Numbered from the stretch's first letter, positions 1 to 12,134 are shown. The stretch is DNA of 64,000 bases from Polytrichum commune (GCA_950295325.1 OX485807.1:50806440-50870439); one strand, 5' to 3'. Numbers and translations: made by a program. Notes: generated by a model not told the origin, from the sequence alone.

Positions 1-3000
1 AGGGTGCAGTGGGTGTAAAGTTGACTGCCTTTCGAAGAACCATATGTTTGGTGAACAGTCACTTTGCTGCACATATGGAGAAAGTGGCTAGTCGGAATGC
101 AGACTTTGAGTATGTCTACAATCAGATGGCTTTTGGTCTCAAATTGAACACAGTGGCAAGTGCTGCTGCAGGTATGATATTATCTTAACTCCATTCATGA
201 ATGTATTAGAGTCGTCCTTCAACTCAAATGGACGTTTTGGTCGGGAGTTAGTCCCCGATGATTTTCCCCTGGTTGTTTTGCATACATTATTTGCAGACCC
301 AGATGTAGAGCCAATTGTTTTTCTCTATCAATTTTCTAGTGGAATCTGGCAAATTCTTGGAATTTTGAACACTCACTGACCAGTATTGACTTATGGTAGG
401 CCAAATTTTTCCCCTGGTTGTGGAGTGGTTTTGTGGAGAATTTAGGATGATTAGTTTCTGATGCAGGGATGTCAACAGCAATGCAGTCTATGCTCCGAGG
501 GAGCCGCAAATTTTCTGGTAGTCAAGAGTTTCAAGAAAGCTTTGTGGAAGGGGAGACACCTTTATTTCCGGTTAGATCTCATCATATTTCTTGAAAAACA
601 AATAAATTAATCAAACTTCATATCAGTAATGTGTACTTGACACTCTATATGGAATTTGTATAGTTCTATACATTTCACCAATGCTGAAACTTGAGAGCAT
701 TTTTGCAGGAGCAAGACACTCTAGCTGAGCTCTTCATGCCTGAACTTTCAGAGACAGACATCCTGGTTTGGTTTGGAGACTTCAACTACCGAATTGATAC
801 TTCATTTGAGCAGGCCATGGAGTGGATTAAAGACCATCGCTATGAGAAGCTTTTGGCTAAGGATCAATTGAGATATGAAATGGCTTGTGGTCGGACCTTT
901 CCTGGCATGCGTGAAGGGGGCATAGAGTTTCCCCCAACATACAAATTTGATAGAGGAAGTCAAGGTCTGAATTACACAAGACCATCTCAAGTTGAATGAA
1001 TGTATTTTCTTTTGTCACTTTTAGTTCAATGTTAGAGTTATCTGCAAAGTCTCTGGATCAAACTCGTGGTGAGTTGGCTAAAATGTGAGTTTGAGAGCAT
1101 ATGCATAAGTCACCCTAAGTGTTTTTAGGGCTTAGATCCAGATGTGAAAAGAGTGGGGCTAGGCTCAAGAAATCTGGCTCTCTAGCTTGGTATATTAGGA
1201 TAGGTGGGCTAAGCTATCCCTGCATAGGCCAAGCTGGGATTTAAGGTGGTGGATCCCATGGGTTAGACCCTATTTTAGTTTTTAAAGTTCTCAACATTTT
1301 TTTGATTGAAAGAGTAGGTCCAAGAGTTTCACCCAACTTTCAAAATCAGGACCCAACATAAGACTCTCATGAGCTCTTAATAGGAAAGTCACTCAAAGAG
1401 AGACTTTGCAGATAACTCTATGGATACTACTTGTTTTGTTTATTAGTCACATCAACTTAACTTGGTACTCTTTAACTTGTGATGTGCAGTATATGATACA
1501 AGTGAGAAGAGAAGAGTGCCTGCTTATTGTGACAGAGTGGTGTTCCGAGATAGTTTTGATGGGAGTAACACTGCTACATCAAGTCGACTGATGCGGCCTG
1601 CTAAAGTGGGAGTTATACGGTATGATTACAGGTCCCATTTTCTACTTATTCAATATCCTGTGTTATCCAGATTTTCATGTGGTCCAGCCTTGTCAGATGC
1701 TGTAAGGTAAGTGGACTTAATTTAGTTACTCATCTTAATAGCACACCCATGTTTGAGCATTGTGTGGGTAGGTGTGGATCTTTGAACTGACACCAAAAAG
1801 ACACACGTGTAAGGAGATTGAATATGTGCTCAATATTTGTTAACTGTAGGTTCAATAGTCGCCATAATTGGCGAGGATTTATGTGGTCATTTAAGCAGAA
1901 AGAGAATCTGCACTTTGATAATAATATGATATTCAGGTGAGCTTCGAAAATTATGAGGAAAATCTTTACAGCCTCAATTTGGATTTGCTAATGATCTCAT
2001 TCTAATTGCATGTTTAGCATCCTAGGATAAGTGGGTGCGGAGCTAAAGTGTGTATTAGGCACACTTAAGGTAAGCAGGCATTTCAAGGTCACTTTTTCTA
2101 GTCGGACAGATATTTTTTAGTGGTGTGTGGCTAGGTGTGGATGTGAGAATGGACACCAAAAAGCCATGTGCTCATAAGAGACTGGACTAAGTATCAAAAT
2201 ATGTCAACCATTCTAGGTTCATTACACTAAATATACCAAGTAGTGAGTGTGGGAGATTAGTGAGGGTGGGAAATAAGTGAAGGTGATACTAAATTCCATT
2301 ATGCTATGAAATTAGTGCCACCAAAAAATCTAGGAAGTATTGTTTATCCCGGCACTTGGCACTATTCATTGAAAGTACTGGCACTAAGCATGCAAGCATT
2401 GGCACTTGGCACTTTTCAATGAAAGTACTGGCACTTGACACTATTCACTGACAAGCATGTGGCACGCACTAATCACAAGCGTGCACTAATTTTTTTAATT
2501 TTTTGAAATCTATGGTAAATGAACATGTATTCATGAATTTAGTGTCACTCGTTAAAAATTTCAACCGTCGGCAACTTTGAGATTTGGCTAGATTGTGCAT
2601 GTGACTTGAATTAGTATCACTCTCACTAATTGTTATATTTAGTATAGTCAACATAATTGGGGGGGGGGCTATATGTCCATGAGAATTTTCACTTTGACAC
2701 TGAATAAGATACTCATTTGAGCTTAAAAAATTACGAAGAAAATGGCTACAACCTCGATCAGGATATGGTAATTGTCCTGTTCTGATTGTGTCCTTGACAT
2801 CCCAGAAGTGGGTGTAGAGCTAAAATTGTCTGTTTTAGGCACAAGATGGTTAAATCTTATCAAGCAAGTCACATATGAAAAGTAAGCTGAGTTCTTAACT
2901 CTAATTCATGCTGTGTATGTCTTGCAGGTATGATGCTTGCATTGAAGCATCAGATAGTGATCATAAGCCAGTGCGGTGCCTCCTTGATGTAGACTTAGCA

Positions 3001-4054
3001 GTTATTGATGAAGCTGGCCGGCGGCGAGAATTTGGTGATATCATGCAGAGGGATCAAAAAGTTCTTGCTTTCGTGGAGAGGTGCAATGTCATCCCTCACA
3101 CTAGGCTGGAGAAAAATAAAATCATGCTTGAAGGACACTCCATATCCACTGTGCTACTTACAAATGACAGTAAACGGTCATGGACCACGTTCACAGTTCG
3201 TTGTGAAGGGCTTCATTATAACAATGAATGCCCTTGTCAAAGTTACAGTGATCGAGAACGCACCAGCAGTCAATATTTTTCAAGGGGCGCTTATGGGTTC
3301 CCCCAATGGCTTCAGGTTAGTGTTTACCTAGAGGATGTCATGTAACTGGTCAGAATGTACTTTCAGGGCTGCTGTAAATGTAAGTAGGACTAAAACAGAC
3401 ACTTTCTCCTAGGATGTTAAACGTGCAACTAGTATGAGATGAGCAAATCCAAATTGAAGTAGTAGCCATTATCCTCATAATAATTTTTGGTGTTCATATG
3501 AATATTCATTCATTATCAAAGTGAAGATATGCTCTCTTCTAAATTGGTCATAATATAGGTGCCCTCAATGATATTGTCAATTAAACCTTGAATAGTTAAC
3601 AAAATCTGAGCACGTAGTCCAGTCTCTTTACACACATGTTGTTCTTAGATCAACACTCACATATAGGTGTCTGATTTAGATAAGCAACCAAATTAAGCCC
3701 GCTTACCTTAGGCTTTTTTACAACTAATCAAGAATTTATCGAATGGTGAATGCATTCGCATTGGCTAGGGTTCATCCTTGACATATGCTTTGTGTGAGAC
3801 ATACACAGGTGAGACCAGCAGCTGGTATAATAGGACCCCAGAACAGAGTGGCAATCACTTTACAGTACATGGGACCAGGTCCTAAAGTGGATGCTAACTT
3901 GGAGCTCTCAGACTCTCAACCCTACTGGTGGAGTGACATCCCAAATGATGCATGCTTGGAATTGGTGATCACGATGGCAAGTTCGCCCTTGGCAACGTAC
4001 AGACACCATGTTGTTTGTGTGAAGAAGTCCGCATTGACGAAGAGCCAGTCACAA
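1..4054 (+). CDS. Type II inositol polyphosphate 5-phosphatase, FRA3-like (5' truncated by window edge)
   Basis: Hydrolyses the 5-phosphate of inositol phosphates or phosphoinositides; the closest plant type I recall is FRA3 and its paralogues. Exons read as <1-171, 467-570, 709-964, 1490-1631, 2928-3315 and 3809-4054, with GT..AG introns and matching phases. Catalytic motifs run in order: GAVGVKL and NSHFAAHMEKV (exon 1), WFGDFNYRID (exon 3), RVPAYCDRVVFRD (exon 4) and SDSDHKPVRC (exon 5). A C-terminal beta-rich tail follows, with RGAYGFPQWLQ joined to VRPAAGIIGP, and WW at about 3931, as in the FRA3 tail. The usual Trp of the PAWCDR motif is Tyr here. The N-terminal part (a WD40 region in FRA3) lies outside the window. 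The 3' end is uncertain: either read-through to a stop at 4138, or splicing at 4055 to a short terminal exon near 4200. No frame disruption is seen, so it is probably functional. Confidence 0.9.
1740..2075 (+). repeat. Dispersed repeat family A, copy 1 (in phosphatase intron 4)
   Basis: The stretch shares ordered blocks with 2120-2870 and 57860-58205. These are a GTGTGGAT start, GACACCAAAAAG, TTCTAGGTTC-like text, a block around CACTTTGATAATAAT, AAAATTATGAGGAAAAT, TTTGCTAAT, and an end near GTGGGTGCGGAGCTAAA and AGGCACACTTAAGG. It has no coding potential. It is probably a non-autonomous transposon; I could not define its termini. Confidence 0.65.
2120..2870 (+). repeat. Dispersed repeat family A, copy 2, interrupted by a MITE
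   Basis: This is the same ordered text as copy 1 (GGTGTGGATGTGAGAATGG, GACACCAAAAAG, TTCTAGGTTCA, CATAATTGG, AAAATTACGAAGAAAATGGCT, GTGGGTGTAGAGCTAAAA). It is split at 2223-2646 by a 420-bp insertion. The two halves rejoin exactly where copy 1 is continuous. Confidence 0.65.
2225..2644. mobile_element. MITE (TA target site) nested in repeat family A
   Basis: The 420-bp insertion has imperfect terminal inverted repeats: CACTAAATATACCAAGTAGT at the left and the reverse complement of TACTAAATATAACAATTAGT at the right. It is flanked by TA at 2223-2224 and 2645-2646. Copy 1 of the host repeat has a single TA at the corresponding point, so the target-site duplication is supported by an internal empty site. 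The interior carries three degenerate copies of a GGCACTTGGCACTATTCA-like unit at 2355-2450. TA duplication fits the Tc1/mariner (Stowaway-type) class, although the tips resemble CACTA ends. Confidence 0.75.
3385..3725 (-). repeat. Dispersed repeat family A, inverted copy (phosphatase intron 5)
   Basis: Read on the minus strand it repeats family A blocks: the GTGGACTAAATTTGGTT-like start, the AAGAGACTGGACTA block also seen near 2185, TTCAAGGTTTAATTGACA, and AAAATTATTATGAGGATAATGGCTA near 3470. It lies wholly inside the intron at 3316-3808. Confidence 0.5.
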
Positions 4055-6500
4055 GTATGGTTCTCACTTTTTATATGTTTACTTGCAATTGTCCTCTTTC
4101 ATTTACCACCAACTTGTGTGTTGTTACAAAGTGGCTGATGTGGGTATGTTCTGTGGAAAAAGAATCTGTAGTTGGCTCCATATGTATTTGCAATTACAGA
4201 TCACTATTATGAGGTGCTTCATGTTTCATCTTTATTGAGATTTTGCATGTGGGATTTGAGTGGGTCTCAAGCAATACACGACTGTCATGTGGCAAATTTC
4301 CAAGAGCCAAGTCAGTGAAATTCCTCCAGATTGTGTCTAACGGATGAAATTATACTCCTATTTTTACACATTCTGATGTTTGGAGCTGTGAAACCAATGC
4401 AGAGGAGGTAATGATTTGATATTGCACGTGTTATGTGCAATTATCTGTAAATTCTTTCCTGTATCCATTCTCTGGATATTCCTTTTGAAGGTTCTCAGAT
4501 GAGAACTTAGAGGCATGTGGATGCTGCAATGAAGCTTGAATCCTTTTGAGCTGCTATCAACAACAGAAGCTATTTCAAGCTTATTTCAAGCTGAGTGAAG
4601 AGGAGTGAGCAGCTTGGTAGTGATGAAACTATCAGAAATGCACCAACCTGAAACTACCCAATTTGTTTGAAGCCATTGATCACTAGAGAATTGCTGTGTA
4701 CAATGCAAATATGAGAGGAGAATAGAGATCATGGCTGTCATCTATTCTTGCTGGAGCAATAATTATATGTCTCTCCAATCAGTATTTGAGAATGGCGGAT
4801 GATTCAGACACAGCAGCAGAACAGCAGATCAATATTGAATATCTTACATGGTGAACCCTTCTACACTACACCAAGGACACACATGTGTCCATTTACATTT
4901 GCAACAGGCGGAACGAGACTTCTTGAAACCTCCAATCCTGACAACAGTAGTGGCCTAGTCGCTCATTCGTAAGTTCTAGCATCTCCAGGTGTTCGTTGAT
5001 TACATAGTAGTCTTCTTTCTAGAGGAAAGCAAGTGCAGCTGACTTTTTTTAAATCATGATTTGCACTTGGAATTCCTTTGATCGGAAATTAGGTTTATAG
5101 ATTTATTGCAGGCCAGGTTCCACTGTAAGTATGAAGGTATTCTTCACAGTAATTATTTGATGATTTGAAAAAACGCACTTGCACCACCTCTTTGCACATC
5201 TTATATGCATTTGTTCTCCTTTGCAAGTAAGTTAACTGCATGGTTTATATCAATGCCACCACAGAACGCCTTGAATACCTTTGGCTTCTTCAAACTGGAT
5301 TTCACTTGTCAAAAAAACCTCATAATGAGATTTGTAATATTCAAAGATCACTACCCAGTACCTCTCTCCTCAGTACTGTATTGCCAACCTTAGATCTGCT
5401 TGAACTTGTTGTCACTGTCAAAACTTCCACTCTCACATTCACAATTGGGATTGTGTATATTCACCATGGATCTAATCACTTCTCTCAAATTTGTGTGCAA
5501 GGGTAAAGGGTAGAGAGATTACAATAATAATGAGAGATTTCGAGGGCAATTGCAATTTCTAGGATTGTTCAGCAACTAAATTTCCCTGAGCAGACTGTTC
5601 TGAATGGGATGGGGAAGGCATCTATAACTGATAAGAGAGTTTGCATCTGGTTAGGAGCAGTAATAGTTGGGGATTATTGTTCTTGCGAAGAGAAGCAAAC
5701 TCTAAGGACAATGGTTTTATCTTTATTTATTTATATTTATCTTTTTCTTTTCATGAATATGGAAATTGCTACAAATTTTGAAGTGGTATAAGTTATTGGA
5801 ACACATAGTCAATCTATAGGTTAACTCGTAACCGCTCATCTAAATGCTAATACTTGGCTATGACACATGTCGAAACTCTTATAAGGATAGTCAATCAAAG
5901 GCCGCCATCACATAAACTTGAACTTTGTTCACTGAAAAAAATATAGACCTCATCCACATCGGCATTACAAGTTCCCTAGTGAGTAGTTAAATAGACTTGA
6001 TCAATGATAGATGCCTTGACCTTAATCCCCAAGAGTGATGGGCATCACAAATATGTTGGGTGGCATACATCCACTATTGTTGCTCTCAACACCAAATATA
6101 GCAGCCATATTGGAACTCTATACATGAACAAGAATTCCTAGCATGCTAAGAACAAATGAGCATATGTTGTGGGATCCCATACCTTTGATCTTGGATCTCG
6201 TGACTAATCATGGAAAAATAGACAAAACATGTTTAGTTTGTTCGTATTTCCCATCTTATATGTATTGGTAGGACGATGCCCCAATTTTGGAGGTCTTTGT
6301 GGCTTATAAGCAACAAATGGTGACAATAATCCCCATAAAGCGGTGGAGCCATAATGCTCGTGGGAGATTGTAAAGTCTATGCATGAGATCTTGCTTTTGG
6401 AGCCTAGCAAGGCTTTTGTTGCAATCGCCTCCAATGCATTGTATGTAATTCAAATTTCATTGGCTGACCATAGACCTATATGTGGTACATGGATATGTTA
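4055..6500. other. Downstream of the phosphatase: 3' region and intergenic DNA
   Basis: About 4055-4900 may hold the 3' UTR of the phosphatase. No second gene is recognisable. The short open stretches at 5205-5506 and 5609-5791 have no family motif, and I treat them as chance. Confidence 0.4.
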
Positions 6501-6507
6501 GGATGCC

Positions 6508-6560
6508 ATTATTATTGTTATTATTATTATTATTATTATTGTTATTATTATTATTATTAT
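6508..6560 (+). repeat. ATT trinucleotide microsatellite
   Basis: About 53 bp of (ATT)n, broken by two G substitutions. Confidence 0.9.
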
Positions 6561-6719
6561 GGGATTGTTAAATCAACCATACACTAGTTAAAACAACCAC
6601 ATAGACTTCTATTTAAGCATGTGCAAGTAGACTAGGCTATGACTAGGCTATGACTTGTCATCCAAGTTTATTAGTTATAACAAAACTAATACCTTGCTCC
6701 TCTTCATGTGTACAATGAA

Positions 6720-6800
6720 CGAGCCACTCGGGGCCGAGGCCCCACCGTTGGTGGGAGGAGGAGGCCCTCGTAAGGGAGGCGGTTCATCTAGAAGGCAACG
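6720..6800. other. Short GC-rich island in AT-rich DNA
   Basis: GGGGCCGAGGCCCC followed by GGTGGGAGGAGGAGGCCCTC differs sharply in composition from its surroundings. Open frames cross it on both strands (6655-6888 + and 6675-6968 -), but neither shows a motif. It may be the tip of an unrecognised repeat. Confidence 0.3.
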
Positions 6801-6977
6801 TGAATATGCGGGTGTGAAGTTAAGGCCGAAGTCAATCATGAGCTGCTCAATAAAGGGAAAAAAAACTAAAAAAAAACTTAGATGTTGACTTAGATTATTT
6901 AATGTGATAGGGTGTTTATGCAATTTTCCATTGTGAAAAAATAAACATAGGCTTGCTATAAAACTCAAACACTTGAC

Positions 6978-7112
6978 TACACTAATTATCTCATTTAGTG
7001 AGGGTGGGATAATAGTGCGTGTGGGATAAAGTTATATTAAATTTCTTCATGCTATGAAATTAGAGCCACCATAAGATCTAGGAAGCATTGTTCATTCCGA
7101 CATTATTTACTA
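6978..7112 (+). mobile_element. 5' fragment of the MITE family seen at 2225-2644
   Basis: It begins CACTAATTATCTCATTTAGT after TA, then GAGGGTGGGATAATAGTG, and CATGCTATGAAATTAGAGCC, ATCTAGGAAGCATTGTT. These match the first 140 bp or so of the MITE at 2225 in order. The right half is missing. Confidence 0.6.
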
Positions 7113-7119
7113 GAAAAAT

Positions 7120-7640
7120 ATACGCATAGCAAAACTATTCAAAAAAGTCATGCTATTCATACCAACATCATTTCTCCTTATTATCTAAGTTTGTTTCCCA
7201 AATTAGTTCAAATGATGTAGATATGAACCTATAGATGAGTTGAATCAGCAATAAACATATAAGGGATTAAGTAATCGCTATATAAAAATGTAGACCGGGT
7301 TAATTTACCTATAAGGTGAATTAGGTTTGTTGTTGATTCACCTCGTTTATACCTACATTTACAAGTTAGGTGAATCAACAACAAACCTATAGAGGGTCAA
7401 TTTTTGATGTTGGATGGATGAGATATACGCTTGTATGCAATAATTCCCCCTCTCCAAATAGTTTGGACTTGTGTATGCAGGTAGATTACCGGGTTTATTC
7501 ACAAACATGTAGGTTTCATAGGCACAGTCAAGTAAGCATAATGAACTGAAACATTTTACAAACAACACACAACATCACAAGTGCAGGATAAATTGTCGAC
7601 CAAGTCCATTTCACTCTATACAATAATGCTAAAAGTACAA
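7120..7640. other. Intergenic, AT-rich
   Basis: It contains a short inverted pair at 7318-7390 (TAGGTTTGTTGTTGATTCAC against GTGAATCAACAACAAACCTA). No gene is seen. Confidence 0.4.
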
Positions 7641-7709
7641 TTTATGTTGGGAAATTAAAATAAAACATAGGGAAAAAAACAAAAACAAAAAAACATATGT
7701 TGCACATAC

Positions 7710-8001
7710 TTGGACAAGGCAAGCTTTTGTGCTCCTTTTCGAATTCTTTTCGTTTGTTCACATAAGTTGTTACAAATTCATTGAGTTCTGCCAATGGCGA
7801 AAATCCTGGCAGATTCAAGTAGTCAATGAATCCGCAAACATTTAATAGACGCGACTGAGCCTCACTTGGATAGAATTTTTTTTCAATTTTCAATTTTTTT
7901 GGAGCTCTGTCGGGCAACTGAGCTTTCAATTTCGTTAAAAGTGTTGTGTAGTTGATGTTCATTATATCCCCCTCCATATGTGTTTGTGAATTATGAAACA
8001 A
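7710..8001 (-). CDS. Candidate coding exon, unknown protein
   Basis: An open frame runs leftward from an ATG at 8001 (a second ATG lies at 7975) and would encode about 97 aa up to a good donor, GTATGT, read at 7709-7704. If unspliced it runs to a stop at 7642 (119 aa). The product is hydrophilic and compositionally normal (PDRAPKKLKIEKKF, SRLLNVCGFIDYLNLPGF), unlike the low-complexity frames around it. I recognise no family. It could be an exon of a small gene or of a transposon-encoded protein; no partner exon was found. Confidence 0.3.
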
Positions 8002-10560
8002 ATGAAAATAAAGTAGAAATGTATAATAACAACACTTTGATATGTATATATTAGTTTTACTAATATTTCACATGATGCATTGGAATTCAAACAAATGTGC
8101 AAATGACTATTTATGCTGGAGTGCTTTGTTTATCTAAATTTAAATTAAAGATCTGGATTCTAAAAATATGAAAAATGTAAAATAAAACATAAGTATGAAA
8201 ATATGAAATAAAATAAAACTATGAAAACTTAAAATATGAATGTAAAAAAGTAAAAAATATTGAAATAAAATCAAAATTTGACTACTATGGTATATGTTCA
8301 CGATGTAAATCCAATTTATCACGATGTAAAATATGCCTGCATATCCATTGAATGTGTTACTACCACATTATATTCAATAACAAGGATTGATGCCATAAAA
8401 GTAGAACTCGTTTTCAAAAAGCAAACAAGGAATTATAGTTGCAAGTGTGCGTTGCCAACAAGAGTTAAACAATGTTATAAATATTTGGTGGAGATGTCAG
8501 TATTTGCTAACATAGGGAGACTGAGAATGACAATGAGATTGAAGTTGCAGACAATAGGCATACTGCCATTAGGGTTCACAGTTCGAGCATGCAACAAACA
8601 AAGGAACATGACATACTCATCAGTCAGGAAAAACAGAGTCAGGAGGTTGGAAATATATTCACATAGGTTAGTGCGTTACTAGCATACAAAAACAAAAGGT
8701 TACTAAAAGCAAACACAAATCCAAGGTAGGAACTCTAAAAGTGGAAAAATCTTACCATCATCTACAGTAACGGTGTTTAGCTATCCAATATTTGGATAAA
8801 ATGTAAAGGCCATTCACGGTTAATGAGGCCACCTACCCATGCTACACATGGGATAAAAATATAGCATGCATGGGTTGGTAATTACCAATCTCGAAAATGA
8901 AATTTCATATCGTAGAATTCAAGTGGTCAACTCGCCAAGAGTTGGCTTCTTCACTTAGGCACTAGGCACAACTAATATCAGTCCTATGTTACAAAAATAT
9001 CACTACAAAAATGTTACAACCAACTACACATCATATTAGTCTTCAAACCTTACCAATTCATAAGTCTTATGCATAGCTGCAACATGCCCAAGACCACCTT
9101 GGAGAGGGGGAGGGGGAAGGACCAAGGGTGCAATGGGCTTAGGACGGCACATGTCTAAGCAAGTCTAGTCCATTATGCATGACAAGGCATTAATAGCATG
9201 TGGAACTTATATTCGAGATGTCCTCCATCCAAGGTGACATGACTCTCATATATTTAATGTTGAGCCATGTCAACAATGCACCATTTATGGGTTGTCCCAT
9301 AAAGCTTCATCCACGATGATTTTCAGAACACCTTTTCAGAGCCACATTGCAAAGGTGTTGGAACGTCTAGCAAAGAGATTTTAAACCATGTAAGTACATT
9401 AGTGACTTTCACCATATGTAGCACTCATAATGTCTTCTCTCCTCCGCATGCATGTGTTGGATATTCATCGAGAATCACAAGGCTAGGTTTCCTTGGTCCT
9501 CTCAGGTACTTTGTGTGTATGTACTCTGTGTGCTTACATGAAGAAAGTTTGTAATAAGTGATTGGACAATGAGTTATTTTCACCTATTTCTCCAAAGATT
9601 CAAGTCCTTCATCAGACTAGTTTGATAAGTCACCCAACTTGGTCGTCCAGTACATTGAAGCTTACAGGCTCATGCAGAATCCAAGTGCCATAAGTCACTT
9701 CGAGACCCCAGTTCCCTGCAAGTGCAATCGACCCAAGATGGAACCGCCAAAACAATTTTCCCAGTTTTACCCATGAGCTTCAGATTCCTGCACCTCATAT
9801 CTCAATTACTGTGGATTAGCATTTTGGAGTTCCATAATGCTATAATTTTCTACTAAAGGATGCAAATGCTTACACATAGTTTGTTTACAGTTTAGAGAAC
9901 ATAACAAATATTTCAAGGTTAAAAGTCACATTCTTCATAAGAAGTTACAGTACAGTGAAATGTCAAATGCTTACACACACTAATTGAAATAAGCATTCTA
10001 GTTCCAATGGACCGGTCTTAAATCTTGCAGATGTAGATTTTGAGTAACGTGTTGTGAATTTAAGGTGGTGACACTTTATAAGTGATGATTAATTTAAGTC
10101 TTGTCACCTATCTCAAAACATATTACATTTTAGTAAAGCAGTGGGGCACTCCATTCCCTTCAGCACATTTGGTTAAAGTGAGGCCAACATCACACAACAA
10201 ATTGAGTCTCATTTTTCAAACTCATAACAGGAAGACTATGAGGTCACTAATGCTTCTGAAGCTCATTCGAGCATGAGACTGGAAACAAAAATGGTACATC
10301 AGTTACACAAGGACACAACACAAAAAGAAGCAAACAGACGTCTTTCTAGGGACTACTCATGACACATACATCCATTTGGGAACGTTGAAATTGAAAAAAA
10401 ATTGCATTGACATTAACTTCCTGCTCGTCCATCCTACATACTGCCACCTGTTCCATCTGGAAATGTAAGACACTTGAATACTTTACATTGAGGGCAGATA
10501 AGAACACCGACCTGCCACATACAAAACAGGGCGTAACACAAGTCAACTTCTAGATGACCA
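8002..10560. other. Intergenic, nothing recognised
   Basis: It is AT-rich at 8140-8280, then mixed. A 134-codon open frame at 8278-8682 (+) has no recognisable motif. A purine-rich patch, GGAGAGGGGGAGGGGGAAGG, lies at about 9101. No RNA gene or conserved domain was seen. Confidence 0.4.
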
Positions 10561-10571
10561 TGTTCTATTTA

Positions 10572-11346
10572 CAGTCTAACCTTGATAATATCACACCATC
10601 CGTTTCACCATAAAGTGTGATATAAACAAGGTGTGACATATTTGATAATGTCACATTTTGAAGATTTGTGCATAATGTGATATTATCAAAAAAATAGGTA
10701 GAAATATAACAAATACAAGACTTCAATGTTTTTGAATGTAAAATATAATTCAAAATTGTGAATAACAACAAGAGCACATCATAATGTGTCATTGAGATCA
10801 GGTAAAGACCTCTCACTAGAGACAAAGAAGCTTCCAATGTCACATTGTTTTAGTGATGTTAAATGTCCAACACCAATTCTAATGAGTTTGTCATGGATTT
10901 TTTCCTTTCCTAACAACTCTTGAGTGTTGAAAATCTGAGAACCTTGGCTAGCCATAAAATTCAAAACATCTTTAGCATATTTTTGTGCATTGCTTACCTT
11001 CACTACTTTAGACTCATCATCACTGCTATCAACAATCAATGGGTCTTCTTCCATGGAATCAAGTACATGTTTGCCATCTTGCACTAATTGCACAAGCTCC
11101 TCAGTAGAATATTCCACCTGAAAATCATCTTCGCCTTCCATGTTTATGTACTCACCATCACATACAATCCATTCATATTTGATATTATCACATTTACACT
11201 ACGGATTTTGGAAAAAATAGTGACATTATCAAGGGTGATAGGGATAATAACGAGGGAGTTTTACACTAAGAAAATCGGTTTCAAACTTTTAAGTGACAAT
11301 ATCAAGGTGTTCTATTAACAAGGGTGACATTATCAAGGTTAGACTG
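10572..11346 (-). mobile_element. Pogo-like (Tc1/mariner superfamily) DNA transposon, internally deleted
   Basis: The ends are inverted repeats: TACAGTCTAACCTTGATAAT at 10570 and its complement ATTATCAAGGTTAGACTGTA ending at 11348, so the element is bounded by TA duplications (10570-10571 and 11347-11348). Sub-terminal ATAATGTCAC motifs recur inside both ends. The only open frame is 10779-11141 (-). At about 775 bp it is too short for a whole transposase. Confidence 0.75.
10779..11141 (-). pseudogene. Acidic C-terminal remnant of a pogo-like transposase
   Basis: The 120-codon frame starts MEGEDDFQVEYSTEELVQL and continues through an acidic stretch (MEEDPLIVDSSDDESKVV) and a helix (NAQKYAKDVLNFMASQGSQI). 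Plant pogo/Tigger-type transposases often end in such acidic tails after the DDE domain. No DDE motif is present, so it cannot be catalytic. Its position inside an element with inverted ends supports a transposon origin. A related tail lies at 30198-30485. Confidence 0.5.
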
Positions 11347-11348
11347 TA

Positions 11349-12134
11349 CTTGCTTGAACACAAAATAAAATGGATGCGGTCAGACAACATATTCAAGCAA
11401 TTTCAAACCACCGAAGGAAGATAAATTTCTCCAACTTACAAACACATCCTCTGAGACTCGTGACTTATGTATGTAATCATTGGAAGTTTTTTTTGTGTCG
11501 ATCCAAGACTAAAGTGCCTAAAGTTCACCAAGTGCCTAAAGTTCTGTGATTCACTAGTATTGACGGAATTAATATGACTGCGAAGGGCTCAAGTAATGTG
11601 GATTAATGCCAGGACGTATTCATCCTACTCAAATTCAATCCAAAGCCACAGCTTGTACAGTAAACACAAAGAGGCAGTGAGAATACGCAAACTTTGTGCA
11701 ACACCGACAAACAAGAGATCGCAAAACCTATCATTCATGAATCTTATTATCTACATCTTGAAGAAGATCAGAAAGACGACAAGAATCCTCAGAAGCACAG
11801 TGTCGAGGCTAAGGGAGGATTACACAAATTGGTTTGGACACATAGCCCTGAATTTGACATACACAACATCTTAACGAAGGAGTGACCACTATTTCGTCCA
11901 CACAACCTCTCTCAATCCTGCGGTAGTCAATGTTTGTGTGCAACCTTGACGTACGTTGAAGAGTCTGACCAAGATTGTGCTTTTCACATGGAACTAATAC
12001 ATTGTGTGGATTATAGGAGATCTCAAGTACTTTTGACTGTCAGAGGAGATGCAATTGGTACGCAGATGGAGGAAGACGACGAAGACGAAGATGAGTGGGC
12101 AGTGACAATGGTCGAGGGAAGGAGGGACAGAGCC
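11349..12134. other. Intergenic, no recognised gene
   Basis: Overlapping open frames at 11596-11885 (+), including LHKLVWTHSPEFDIHNILTK, could be a small remnant of retroelement coding sequence. The evidence is too thin to call. The frame from 11934 ends in an acidic run (EEDDEDEDEW). Confidence 0.3.

Noticed and set aside
3005-3331. Second open frame overlapping phosphatase exon 5
   Set aside because: The frame used here joins both neighbours in phase and yields RGAYGFPQWLQ, as in FRA3. The alternative does neither.
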